In this document: one piece after another, positions 34,434-42,694 of the stretch
Layout of the letters: each line of letters opens with the position of its first letter
Position numbering within the stretch: position 1 is the first letter of the stretch
Assembly (NCBI RefSeq): GCF_015291645.1
Contig: NZ_CP030056.1
Span: 62,001-126,000 of the forward strand
Reading direction: 5' to 3'
Source: Bradyrhizobium sp. CCBAU 53340
GTDB taxonomy: Bacteria > Pseudomonadota > Alphaproteobacteria > Rhizobiales > Xanthobacteraceae
Length of the DNA stretch: 64,000 nucleotides
Position numbers and translations under genes: made by a program
The notes under the pieces: model-generated
The model's database searches: none
What the model was told of the DNA's origin: nothing
What the model saw: only the letters and a program-made list of their open reading frames with translations

Positions 34434-35209
34434 AGGCAATCGTGCATCCGGCCGCCGGTGCCGCGCTCGACATCGAGCAGGTCGGCCATGCCTTCGACAT
34501 CGACGGCGCCGCGCTGCCGGTGCTGAGCGATGTCAGCATCGCCGTCGAGCCCGGCGAGTTCGTCGCGCTGCTGGGGCCTTCCGGCTGCGGCAAGTCGACC
34601 TTGCTGCGGCTGGTGGCAGGGCTCGACAAGCCCAAGGCGGGAAGTCTGCGCGAGGACGAAGTCCGCATCGTCAGGCCGCATCCGTCACGCGTCGTCGTGT
34701 TCCAGGATCCGACCCTGTTTCCCTGGCGGTCGGTCTGGGACAACGTCGCCCTGGGCCTCGAAGCCCAGGGCATTCTGAAGAGCCAGCGGCAGCGTGTCGA
34801 TGATGCGCTCGATCTCGTCGGACTGTCGTCGTTCCGCAATGCCTATCCGCACCAGCTCTCCGGCGGCATGGCGCAGCGCGTGGCGCTGGCGCGGGCGCTG
34901 GTGAACGATCCCAAGATCCTGATTTTGGATGAGCCGCTCGGCAAGCTCGACTCGCTGACCCGCATCACCATGCAGGCCGAGCTGGTCTCGTTGTGGCAGC
35001 GCAAGGGCTTTACCACGCTCCTCGTCACGCATGATGCCGAGGAGGCGCTGGTGCTCGCCAACCGCGTCATCGTCTTCAGCGAGCGTCCGGCGCGCGTGAA
35101 GGCCGACATCCGCGTCGACCGTCCCTATCCGCGCCATCGCGGCGATCCATATCTTGCGGACCTGCGCCGCCAGATTCTTGGCCTGCTGGGATTGGATGCA
35201 ACATGGTGA
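34427..35209 (+). CDS. ABC transporter ATP-binding protein, SsuB type
   Basis: The ATG at 34427 gives 260 residues. The same frame is open far upstream, but that is only an effect of GC-rich sequence over the permease gene. Walker A GPSGCGKST is at 50-58, followed by the Q-loop FQDPTLFPWRSVWDN, signature LSGGMAQRVALARALVNDP, Walker B ILILDEPLGKLD and switch region VTHDAEEALVLANRV. This is a normal sulfonate/nitrate-type ATPase. It overlaps the following flavoenzyme gene by seven bases, so transport and desulfonation genes are coupled. Confidence 0.9.
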   Translation: MVEAIVHPAAGAALDIEQVGHAFDIDGAALPVLSDVSIAVEPGEFVALLGPSGCGKSTLLRLVAGLDKPKAGSLREDEVRIVRPHPSRVVVFQDPTLFPWRSVWDNVALGLEAQGILKSQRQRVDDALDLVGLSSFRNAYPHQLSGGMAQRVALARALVNDPKILILDEPLGKLDSLTRITMQAELVSLWQRKGFTTLLVTHDAEEALVLANRVIVFSERPARVKADIRVDRPYPRHRGDPYLADLRRQILGLLGLDATW

Positions 35210-36375
35210 CTTCTATCGCTCAGGGACGGGTGGCGCATGGCGAACCCGACTATATCGCGCGCGCCGAGGCGCTTGCGCCGGGCTTTGCCGTGCGCGCAGC
35301 CGAGCACGACCGCGCCGCCAGCTTTCCCTTCCAGAACTTTCGCGAGCTCTCCGAAGCCGGCCTGCTGTCACTGACGGTGTCGGCGGCTCTCGGCGGGGCC
35401 GGCGCGGGCGCACGATATGCCGCGCGTGTGCTCGGCATCATCGGCAAGGCCGATCCGTCGACCGCGCTGGTGCTGTCGATGCACTACATCAATCATTTGG
35501 TGATGGCGCGCAGCCCGACCTGGCCGGCGCGGCTGTCGCGCAAGCTTGCGCGCGAAAGCGTCGAGGGCCTCGCGCTCATCAATGCGCTCCGGGTCGAGCC
35601 CGAACTCGGCTCGCCCGCGCGGGGCGGCCTGCCGGCGACAGTGGCCCGCCGCACCGAGACCGGCTGGCGGCTCTCTGGCCACAAGATCTACTCGACCGGC
35701 GCGCCGATCCTGAAATGGTATCTGGTATGGGCGCGGACCGACGAAGCCGAGCCGCGGGTGGGCCAGTTCCTGGTGCCGGCAGGCCTGCCGGGAACGCGGA
35801 TCGTCGAGACCTGGGACCATCACGGCCTGCGCGCCAGCGGCAGCCATGACGTCATTTTCGACGACGTCGTGATCCCGCTCGACGCCGAGGTCGATGTCCG
35901 CAAGCCCGCCGACTGGCGCGCCCCCGACGTCGCGCAGGCGACCGTCCACACCGTCTTCGTCGCCGCGATCTATGATGGTATTGCCCGTGCGGCGCGCGAC
36001 TGGTTCGTCCAGTTCCTGAAGCAGCGCGTGCCCGCCAGCCTCGGCGCGCCGCTTGCCACGCTGCCGCGCGCGCAGGAAATCCTCGGTGCGATCGAGGCCA
36101 GGCTCGCGGTTAATGCTCGGCTGCTCGACACCTTCGCCCGCGACTTCGACGACGGCGTCGATCTCTCCAACGGCGAATCCAACGTCATCAAGCTGACGGT
36201 CACCAACAATGCGGTCGCCGCGGTCGAGGACGCGCTGTCGCTGACCGGCAATCACGGCCTATCCCGCAGCAATCCGCTGGAGCGGCATTATCGCGATGTC
36301 CTGTGCGGGCGCGTGCACACGCCGCAGGACGATGCCACGCGCACCGGCCTCGGCCGCGCCGCATTGGGCCTCTAG
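35203..36375 (+). CDS. acyl-CoA-dehydrogenase-fold flavoenzyme, SfnB/DszC-like
   Basis: A 390-residue protein of the acyl-CoA dehydrogenase fold. Typical stretches are the N-terminal helical domain (FRELSEAGLLSLTVSAALGGAG), WRLSGHKIYSTGAPILKWYLVWAR, LRASGSHDVIFDDVVIP and the C-terminal LTGNHGLSRSNPLERHYRDVLCGRVHTPQDDA. In sulfonate operons, family members such as SfnB, SfnC or DszC act as flavin-dependent oxidoreductases or monooxygenases in sulfur scavenging, not in fatty-acid oxidation. It lies between the transport genes and ssuD. A role in oxidising an organosulfur compound before SsuD is likely. Confidence 0.82.
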   Translation: MVTSIAQGRVAHGEPDYIARAEALAPGFAVRAAEHDRAASFPFQNFRELSEAGLLSLTVSAALGGAGAGARYAARVLGIIGKADPSTALVLSMHYINHLVMARSPTWPARLSRKLARESVEGLALINALRVEPELGSPARGGLPATVARRTETGWRLSGHKIYSTGAPILKWYLVWARTDEAEPRVGQFLVPAGLPGTRIVETWDHHGLRASGSHDVIFDDVVIPLDAEVDVRKPADWRAPDVAQATVHTVFVAAIYDGIARAARDWFVQFLKQRVPASLGAPLATLPRAQEILGAIEARLAVNARLLDTFARDFDDGVDLSNGESNVIKLTVTNNAVAAVEDALSLTGNHGLSRSNPLERHYRDVLCGRVHTPQDDATRTGLGRAALGL

Positions 36376-36403
36376 CCTTTCCGAAAACAACAGGGAGATT
36401 ATC

Positions 36404-37498
36404 ATGTCGGTCGAGTTCATCGGCTTTATCGCCAACAGCAATGCTTCCGAGACCATCGTGCGCCAGGGACCGATCCTCGATCCCGCTTATATCGAGACGG
36501 TGGCAAAAGCACATGAGCTTGCCGGTTTCGACCGCGCGCTGCTCGCGTTTCATTCCACCACGCCGGATGCGCTGCAAGTTGCCCAGCATGTGCTGACCAT
36601 CACCAAACAGCTCAAGGTGATGATTGCGCAGCGGCCGGGCTTCACCGCGCCGACGTTGCTGGCGCGCCAGCTCGCCACGCTCGACCAGCTCTATGGCGGC
36701 CGCGTCTCGCTGCACGTCATCACCGGCGGCAATGCCGCCGAGCTGCGTCAGGACGGCAACACCTTCGACGACAAGGACGAACGCTACGCCCGCACCAGCG
36801 AATTCCTCGACGTGGTCAGGCTGGAATGGACCAGCGAAAAGCCGTTCAACTACAGCGGCAAATATTACACCGTCGAGAACGGTTTCTCCCAGGTGAAGCC
36901 GCTGCAGAAGGGCGGCATCTACACCTTCGTCGGCGGCGGCTCGGATGCCGCGATCGAGGTCTCGGGCAAGTATGCCGACACGTTTGCGCTCTGGGGCGAG
37001 TCCTATGCGCAGGTGCGCGACGTCACGGCGCGGGTGCGCGCAGCGGCTGCGAAACACGGGCGGCCGAGTCCGCGCTTCAGCCTGTCGGTGCGGCCGATCC
37101 TCGCTGAGACCGAGGAGAAGGCCTGGCAGAAGGCGGAGCACATCCTCGAACGCGCAACTGCGCTCCAGGACCAGACCGGCTATCGCCGGCCAAACCACGC
37201 CACCGACGGCGCCAAGCGGCTCCTGGCGCTGGCTGACCAGGGCGCGCGCATTGACAAGCGGCTGTGGACCGAGATCGCAAAGCTCACCGGCGCCAACAGC
37301 AACACCACCGCGCTGGTCGGCACGCCCGAGCAGGTCGCCGAGGTCTTCGCCGATTATTATGATCTTGGCGTCAGCCATTTCCTGATCCGCGGCTTCGATC
37401 CGCTGCCCGATGCCATCGACTACGGCCGCGAGCTGATCCCGCTGACGCGCAAGCTGATCGCGACACGCGACCAGCAACGGGGCATCGCGGCGGAATGA
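36404..37498 (+). CDS. ssuD: FMNH2-dependent alkanesulfonate monooxygenase
   Basis: The ATG at 36404 follows CAGGGAGA and gives 364 residues beginning MSVEFIGFIANSNASETIV. It is a luciferase-fold enzyme with LLAFHSTTPDALQVAQHVL, HVITGGNAAELRQDGN and SKYADTFALWGESYAQVRDVT, characteristic of SsuD and close relatives. SsuD uses reduced flavin and O2 to release sulfite and an aldehyde from alkanesulfonates. No separate flavin reductase (SsuE) is encoded in the window, so reductant must come from elsewhere. The stop overlaps the next ssuA start (ATGA). Confidence 0.9.
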   Translation: MSVEFIGFIANSNASETIVRQGPILDPAYIETVAKAHELAGFDRALLAFHSTTPDALQVAQHVLTITKQLKVMIAQRPGFTAPTLLARQLATLDQLYGGRVSLHVITGGNAAELRQDGNTFDDKDERYARTSEFLDVVRLEWTSEKPFNYSGKYYTVENGFSQVKPLQKGGIYTFVGGGSDAAIEVSGKYADTFALWGESYAQVRDVTARVRAAAAKHGRPSPRFSLSVRPILAETEEKAWQKAEHILERATALQDQTGYRRPNHATDGAKRLLALADQGARIDKRLWTEIAKLTGANSNTTALVGTPEQVAEVFADYYDLGVSHFLIRGFDPLPDAIDYGRELIPLTRKLIATRDQQRGIAAE

Positions 37499-38433
37499 TC
37501 CGGCTCATCGCTGCTTTGGCGCTCGCCCTTGCGGGCGCCGGTCTCGCCAGCGCGCAGACGACGCTGCGCGTCGGTGACCAGAAGGGCAATGCGCGGGCGG
37601 TGATGGAAGCCGCGGGCCTGCTCAACGACGTTCCCTACAAGATCGAATGGAAGGAGTTTCCGGCCGCGGCGCCGCTGCTGGAAGCGCTCAGCGCCGGCGC
37701 GATCGAGACCGGGCTGGTCGGAGACGCGCCCTTCACTTTCGCCGCCGCCTCCGGCGCGCCCGTCAAGGCGATCGCCGCGATCCGGCAGACGCGCGAGGGG
37801 CTCGCGATCCTCGTGCCCGAGAGCTCGGCGATCAAGACCTTCGCCGACCTGCGCGGTAAAAAGATCGCGACCGGCCGTGGCTCGATCGGGCATCAGCTGA
37901 TCCTGGCCGCGCTCGAAAAGAACGGCTGGAGTGCCGGTGACGTGCAGATCGCATTCCTGGCGCCGTCCGATGCCAAAATCGCCTACACGCAAGGTTCGGT
38001 CGATGCTTGGTCGACCTGGGAGCCGTACGTCAGCCAGGAAGAGGTGCTGTTCAAATCGCGCCGCATCATCACCTCGGAAGGCCTGACGCCGGGCCTCAGC
38101 TTCCAGGTGGCGCGATCCGATGCCATCAGGGACAAGCGCACCGAGCTCAACGACTTCATCCGTCGCCTCACCGCGGCGCGCGCGTGGTCGCTGAACAATA
38201 TCGACAGCTATGCCGCGACCTGGGGCAAGTGGATGAACATCCCGACATCAGTACCGCAGAACTGGCTCTCGCGCGCAAAAATCCGGATCGCGCCGATCGA
38301 CGACGGCGTGGTTGCGGACGAGCAGGGCACGATTGATCTGTATTTCCGCTGGGGCCTCATCAAGCAGAAGCTGGTTGCGGCGGAGATCGTCGATCGTTCG
38401 TTTGCTGATGCGATCGGAAAGGCGGGGTTCTGA
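37495..38433 (+). CDS. aliphatic sulfonate ABC transporter substrate-binding protein (SsuA type), second copy
   Basis: A 312-residue binding protein with a short signal peptide (MIRLIAALALALAGAGLASA|QT). It starts TLRVGDQKGNARAVMEAAGL and has YKIEWKEFPAAAPLLEALSAGAIETGLVGDAPFTF and AWSTWEPYVSQEEVLF. It is clearly a paralogue of the binding protein at 30881, with which it shares the VGDQKG and EFPAAAP signatures. It closes the ssu operon. Having one SsuA at each end suggests an old duplication and distinct sulfonate preferences. Confidence 0.9.
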   Translation: MIRLIAALALALAGAGLASAQTTLRVGDQKGNARAVMEAAGLLNDVPYKIEWKEFPAAAPLLEALSAGAIETGLVGDAPFTFAAASGAPVKAIAAIRQTREGLAILVPESSAIKTFADLRGKKIATGRGSIGHQLILAALEKNGWSAGDVQIAFLAPSDAKIAYTQGSVDAWSTWEPYVSQEEVLFKSRRIITSEGLTPGLSFQVARSDAIRDKRTELNDFIRRLTAARAWSLNNIDSYAATWGKWMNIPTSVPQNWLSRAKIRIAPIDDGVVADEQGTIDLYFRWGLIKQKLVAAEIVDRSFADAIGKAGF

Positions 38434-38730
38434 TGCTTCTTTGCGAGAATATGCGTGGTGCTCCGTAGCAGCCGCCGCCGACACGAAGCAACTATCGCGG
38501 ATAGCGCGCTCGCGCATTAGGTCAAGCAATTTGTCTCGGAAATGTGGCTCGCACGCTGGCGCTGTGCGACATCGGTGACGGAAAGATCCCAGTTGCCGAG
38601 ATCGTTCTCATGTCAACCAAGGTCGATGTTGGCCCTCTGGTGGTGAATGGCATGCCTTCGGTGGGCTTCCAGTGAGGTCATGCTTATAGCTGTCCGCGAA
38701 TTGTCGAAGGCGGCGTCGCAAGAGATAGGA
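38434..38730. other. gap after the sulfonate block, coding debris only
   Basis: About 300 bases with no assignable gene. One plus-strand frame is open around 38555-38672 (ending at the TGA of GFQ-stop) and looks like the tail of a decayed protein, but I do not recognise it. Gene density and composition change here relative to the sulfonate block. Confidence 0.3.
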
Positions 38731-38940
38731 CATCGACGATGTCTCTGCCGCAGGTGGACGAGCAAACAACGCTGAACCAATGGGCCCCTTGAAGCAGGCA
38801 GAGCCGCTTGATCGCTCGTTGTAGCCGCGCCGCTCTGGTGGCTCCGCCGCGACGAGGGATATTGAAGCCCTGGGCCGCAAGCGTGATGCGCCGCGCTTCG
38901 GAAAGCGAGAGTTCCGACTTTAGCAGCGCTCTCCCAAGAC
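38731..38940 (-). pseudogene. YcaQ-like winged-helix protein, N-terminal fragment
   Basis: Reading leftward, the frame gives LSLSEARRITLAAQGFNIPR and, further on, AIKRLCLLQ. This resembles the start of the YcaQ/COG3214 winged-helix family, which usually begins LSLxxARRIALAAQGF and continues into RLGLLQIDSV. After LLQ the similarity shifts frame, and the rest of the roughly 390-residue protein is absent. It is a truncated relic. The YcaQ family includes DNA interstrand-crosslink glycosylases. Confidence 0.5.
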
Positions 38941-39980
38941 TCTGCCGTTGATAGCTCGCAAGTCGGCCAGCATCAGCTTTGGCTCTCCCATCGCTGCGAA
39001 ATGGCCGCCTGTTGGCATGTCGGTAGGTGTGCTCCGCAAATGAGCGCGGAGTCGGCAGGAACACGGGATCGGGGAAGGCCGCCACGCCATCGGCGCTCCA
39101 ACACGGGTGCCCGCGGGAAACCGAGCTGATCCTTCAAGGCGCTTACCGTGATAAATCCGTGTCGCGGTTACAACCGCCGGCGTCGCGACATAGGAGGCGT
39201 CGTTCGACCGTGCGACAATCGAAACTATCCAGCGAATAGGCGGCGTGCCGCTTGGACATGGCAGCGTTGCACCCGGTTGCCCTAAATGCCGGTCAATTTG
39301 ACCTCGGTCCTCAGATGCTCGGCGGCAGCGCCGAGCATGGTCGTTCCGATCGTTCACTAGCTGCGCCGGTGATGCGCTTGAATTCCTCACTTTGCTCTCC
39401 TCGGTCGACGTCATCGTGCAATGCGGACTTGTCGGATGCAGCCTCCTTCATCCTCTCCGCCGCATTTAAGAAAGAAGCGTTCGCCATAAAAATCGAGCCC
39501 CATGAGTTCGTGAAGGTGGCTGTCTTTATGCGCGAATCTTGTTGCGCATCTCGATGATTTCATCATGAACTTTGTGAAACGTTTAAGGAAGGTTATGGCG
39601 ATCGAATCCGCTGCCGTTTCCGCCCTGATGCAGACGCACATAGGCTACGACAAACGCCGTCGTGAGCATGTCGAGCTCCATGATGGCATCCATGGTTGCG
39701 TCGAATGTGTATTCCGACAGGCGTTTTGCGCATATTTATGAGCCACCGCGGAGGTGAACGAGTTGGAAACTCGGGAGAGCTGCAACAGTTCTGTCTCGAC
39801 GGAGTCTAGGGTGGCGCGTCCGCTCTGGAAGTCAATGCACCACTCTTCGGGAAGAAGATGAGACTGCCCGCGTTCTTCGGAAAGCCACCTGCCCTTTCCA
39901 GTCACTGGCCGGTCGTTGACCGGGATTTGTAGCTCTCGTCCTGGCCTACACTTGCCGTGAGCACTCCTGCGCGGACGGCA
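38941..39980. other. debris region, no gene assigned
   Basis: This kilobase has many short open frames on both strands but none with a recognisable domain, a good ribosome site or a sensible neighbour. It is best regarded as decayed sequence between the sulfonate block and the VapBC locus. Confidence 0.4.
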
Positions 39981-40375
39981 TCATGCAGCTTCAATATTAG
40001 TCTGCGGAAAATCGGTGCCTTTGAACATCAAAGGCTCTCCTAAATGGCAGGCGCATGCATAAGCAAAACAGTCCCGAAATTCAGCCGTGCTGGGTGTCGG
40101 CCCTTGCCTTAACGGTCAAAGGCGTCGAGCGCGATCCGGGCCGTTTCGGGCGGCACTTGCACCATCTTGATTTCCATTAGCGCCAGATAGCTCTCGACTG
40201 CTTCGCTAGCGTCCGAGATTGGAAGACCAAGTATTCGGGCTACGGCGATCACCGCCTCCCACACTGCCAGCGGCGAGTGTCAACGCGCGGCCGCTTGTTG
40301 AAGGCGCGTCAACAGCTCCCGCGCTTCGTCTTCATCGATCGACATCGCGGTCAACGCCGAGGCATCGATAAACAT
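39981..40375 (-). pseudogene. vapC: vapC toxin, inactivated by stops and a frameshift
   Basis: Reading leftward from the ATG at 40375, a PIN-domain toxin can be followed. It starts MFIDASALTAM, continues to QQAAAR and meets a TGA. It resumes in the same frame as HSPLAVWEAVIAVARILGLP, then MEIKMVQVPPETARIALDAFDR followed by a TAA. After a one-base shift it ends with DCFAYACACHLGEPLMFKG, FPQTNIEAA and a stop at 39981. The collinear order shows a complete ancestral gene of about 130 codons with two nonsense changes and one frameshift. The ATG overlaps the vapB stop by one base, as in functional VapBC operons. Confidence 0.85.
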
Positions 40376-40620
40376 CAGTCAACTTCGTAAAGGCCGTCGC
40401 GAAACACCTTGTCTGCCGGCCTACTTTTTTGCGGATTGCCCCTGGCCCGGAGATCGCGACAGAACTGTACGCCCAAGTCGACCAAGGTAGGCTTACCCTG
40501 CTCACGCTCCAGCTCATGGGTGAGCGCCGTATGCACGGCCTCGGTGAGGCCGATCTTCTTGAGCGCCGCGATCCTGCGGGCCAGCGCGTCAGTATCAGGA
40601 TTCTTAATATGGAAAGCCAT
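40375..40620 (-). CDS. vapB: VapB-type antitoxin
   Basis: An 81-residue protein beginning MAFHIKNPDTDALARRIAALK, the characteristic N-terminus of Rv0623-type VapB antitoxins. The LTEAVHTALTHELERE region that follows is also typical of the family. The frame is intact although its toxin partner is ruined, so it is an orphan antitoxin. A TATAAT-like box lies on the same strand about 29 bases upstream. An orphan could still repress its promoter or neutralise VapC toxins encoded elsewhere. Confidence 0.85.
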   Translation of the reverse strand: MAFHIKNPDTDALARRIAALKKIGLTEAVHTALTHELEREQGKPTLVDLGVQFCRDLRARGNPQKSRPADKVFRDGLYEVD

Positions 40621-40648
40621 CCGGATCCTCTAGCCGTTGCCGTGTATC

Positions 40649-40654
40649 ATTATA
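40649..40654 (-). promoter_or_regulatory. -10 element of the vapB promoter
   Basis: On the minus strand the box is TATAAT, about 29 bases upstream of the vapB ATG. It lies within an imperfect GTG...CAC dyad (40642-40660) that may be the VapB operator. Confidence 0.4.
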
Positions 40655-40849
40655 TAGCACGTCGGATACACCCTTTGAAGGCTAGGGCTCCAAGTTGATC
40701 ACCGAGCTCCCGACGCAGGCAGTCGGCGCGCTGATGGTTAACCTCGCGTCGCTCTAGCTTTTCAGTCCTGAATTCCACCCGGGTGCGCCTCTTCTAGAGG
40801 TACTATTCGGAATAGCCGGTGGCCCTCTGCCGCAGCCAGTTTGGCCGGA

Positions 40850-41797
40850 CTATTCTGCCGCGCCGAACGGAGCTGCCTCGGTCATCCACGATTGGGGAGG
40901 AGGGGGGCCCCATCCACCGGCCAATACCTTCGCCATCTCCCATTTGAGCGGTTCGTCCTCGATGTCGATCGTCTGGTAGTGAGTGTTGAACAGTTCGATG
41001 CGGTGTCCGTCCGGGTCGCGGAGATAAACGAAGCGGGCATATCCGGGAGCGAAATGGCGCGCCGGGCCGTACTCCACCGACCTACCGAAGCCCATCTCGG
41101 CGAGCAGATCGCAGATGAACATGAGATGGTAGGTCTCCGGGATGGTGAAGGCGGCGTGATGAAGGAGAGGTCCTGGGCCCGGACCTGGGGCGAACACTAT
41201 GTCGTGCGGATTGCCCTTTCTCTGCAGGAAAACGAAGCTCGGTTCTTCCGATCCGTCCTGCGTAATGTACTCCGACAGTCTGAATCCGAGACGAGTGTAG
41301 AATTCGAGCGCCCGGTCCACGTGTGGTGTCAAAATCTGAAAATGGTCGAGCCGCTGCGGACAGGCGCCGCTAAAACGGCTGGATTGCAAGATCAGACGAG
41401 GCCTCGTTTCCATGGAGGCGCAAATATCGAGAGGAACACCCGCGGCGTCGGAAACACGCAGCGTACGAGCCTGATGAGGTACCTCGACCCAGGTCGGACG
41501 ATGACCTAGATCCCGGAAGAAAGCTTCTGCAGCATCCAAATCCTCTTCGGTCAGAACGCGAAAGCCAATGTGTTGCGCGCTCGGCTTGCCGCCCTGTTCC
41601 AGAACGAGGGAATGATGGCAACCTTCTTCGAGTCCTCGGAGGTAGAGGCGGTTTTCGTCTTCGCTGCTGACTACGAATCCGAGCGCGTCGACGTAGAAGC
41701 GCTTGCTCTCTTTCAGGTCTTTCACCGCGAGCACGACATGGCTTGCTCGGGTCATGTTGAACGGTGGACGAAATACGGGTCGCGGTATCGCCATCAA
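40850..41797 (-). CDS. type I extradiol ring-cleavage dioxygenase (homoprotocatechuate 2,3-dioxygenase type)
   Basis: A 315-residue VOC-fold dioxygenase with two domain repeats. The iron or manganese ligands of the C-terminal domain are visible: H152 in RLDHFQIL, H213 or H214 in LLHHAAF, and E268 in GHRIELFN. These positions and the length fit the homoprotocatechuate 2,3-dioxygenase (HpaD/MndD) subgroup, whose ligands are H155, H214 and E267 in the well-studied enzymes. It cleaves a catechol meta to the hydroxyls. The gene is downstream of the SDR gene on the minus strand with a 24-base gap. The aromatic substrate is not identified by sequence, but the neighbouring flavin hydroxylase and transporter support aromatic catabolism. 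Confidence 0.87.
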   Translation of the reverse strand: MMAIPRPVFRPPFNMTRASHVVLAVKDLKESKRFYVDALGFVVSSEDENRLYLRGLEEGCHHSLVLEQGGKPSAQHIGFRVLTEEDLDAAEAFFRDLGHRPTWVEVPHQARTLRVSDAAGVPLDICASMETRPRLILQSSRFSGACPQRLDHFQILTPHVDRALEFYTRLGFRLSEYITQDGSEEPSFVFLQRKGNPHDIVFAPGPGPGPLLHHAAFTIPETYHLMFICDLLAEMGFGRSVEYGPARHFAPGYARFVYLRDPDGHRIELFNTHYQTIDIEDEPLKWEMAKVLAGGWGPPPPQSWMTEAAPFGAAE

Positions 41798-41821
41798 GTC
41801 CTCCCTTGTATTGGTTTTCGT

Positions 41822-42616
41822 TCAAATCAGGCCGGGGTAGGAGCCGCCGTCCAGTTGAAGATTCTGGCCGGTGATGAAGCCCGCCTGTACGCTGCAGAGG
41901 TAGGCACAGGCATCCCCGAATTCTTCTGGCTTTCCGAATCGCTTCGCCGGAAGCGAGTCGGCGATCCTGGTGCGTGCCTCTTCAAGCGATATTCCCAGCT
42001 CCGACATCATCCTTTCCGCCATGAAGCGCTGACGATCGGTATCGATGCGCTCGGGCAGCATGTTGTTGATGGTGACGTTGTAGGCGGCGTATTGCCGGGC
42101 AAGCGACTTGCAGGCCGCCGTGAGCCCGGCGCGCGCGCCTGACGAGAGTTCCATCTTGGGATGCGGCGCCTTCACCATGGCAGACGTGATATTGATGATC
42201 CGCCCGAACTTCCGGTCCCGCATTCCAGGAAGAAAGGTTTTTACGAAGTGAAGGGGCGCGAGCATGTTCTGCTCGATCGCCTCCAACCACTCCGTGCGGC
42301 CGAACTCGAGGAAATTTCCGGGCGCCGGCCCGTGATTGTTGTTGATGAGGATGTCGGGTTCGGGACAGGCCTCGATAACCGTTTGGCGACCCGATTCTTC
42401 CGCGATGTCCGCCTGGACGAACGCCACTGGCTTACCCGCGAGGGCCTCGATGGACTTTGCGGCCAGGCGAAGGCGCTCCTCATCCCGGCCGTTCAGTGTG
42501 ATTTCGCAGCCCTCGCGGGCGAGCGAAGTCGCGCATGCAAAACCCAACCCCTTAGAGGACGCGCATACGAGGGCCCGTTTAGCCGCCAAACCGAGGTCCA
42601 TTTCGGCTCCAAACAA
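41822..42616 (-). CDS. SDR-family oxidoreductase
   Basis: A 264-residue short-chain dehydrogenase/reductase. The cofactor region has ALVCASSKGLGFACATSLA and LNGRDEERL, followed by ILINNNHGPAPGNFLEF, and SSGARAGLTAACKSLA takes the place of the usual YxxxK segment. The canonical catalytic tyrosine is not visible there (SSGARAG instead of YxxSK), so activity may be atypical. Similar SDRs without the tyrosine occur in extradiol dioxygenase clusters. It is the first gene of the leftward operon and faces the GntR gene across a 78-base divergent promoter region. Confidence 0.82.
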   Translation of the reverse strand: MFGAEMDLGLAAKRALVCASSKGLGFACATSLAREGCEITLNGRDEERLRLAAKSIEALAGKPVAFVQADIAEESGRQTVIEACPEPDILINNNHGPAPGNFLEFGRTEWLEAIEQNMLAPLHFVKTFLPGMRDRKFGRIINITSAMVKAPHPKMELSSGARAGLTAACKSLARQYAAYNVTINNMLPERIDTDRQRFMAERMMSELGISLEEARTRIADSLPAKRFGKPEEFGDACAYLCSVQAGFITGQNLQLDGGSYPGLI

Positions 42617-42620
42617 TATA

Positions 42621-42646
42621 TTATTTGACTTGCCCGACTTAAATAA
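42621..42646. promoter_or_regulatory. inverted repeat in the SDR/gntR divergent promoter
   Basis: TTATTT (42621-42626) and AAATAA (42641-42646) form an inverted repeat with a 14-base spacer. The short AT-rich gap between the divergent SDR and GntR-type genes makes it a plausible operator for that regulator. Confidence 0.35.
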
Positions 42647-42694
42647 AGATTATCATACGTCAAGGCAAGAAATTTCTATTTCAGGAGGGGTAGT

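Noticed and set aside
33375..34439. A 354-codon minus-strand open frame across the SsuC gene
   Set aside because: It is a shadow of high-GC coding sequence: Arg/Asp/Gln-rich, without domains, and fully antisense to a clear permease.
36200..37477. A 425-codon minus-strand open frame across ssuD
   Set aside because: Antisense to a well-identified luciferase-fold enzyme; low-complexity composition and no recognisable family.
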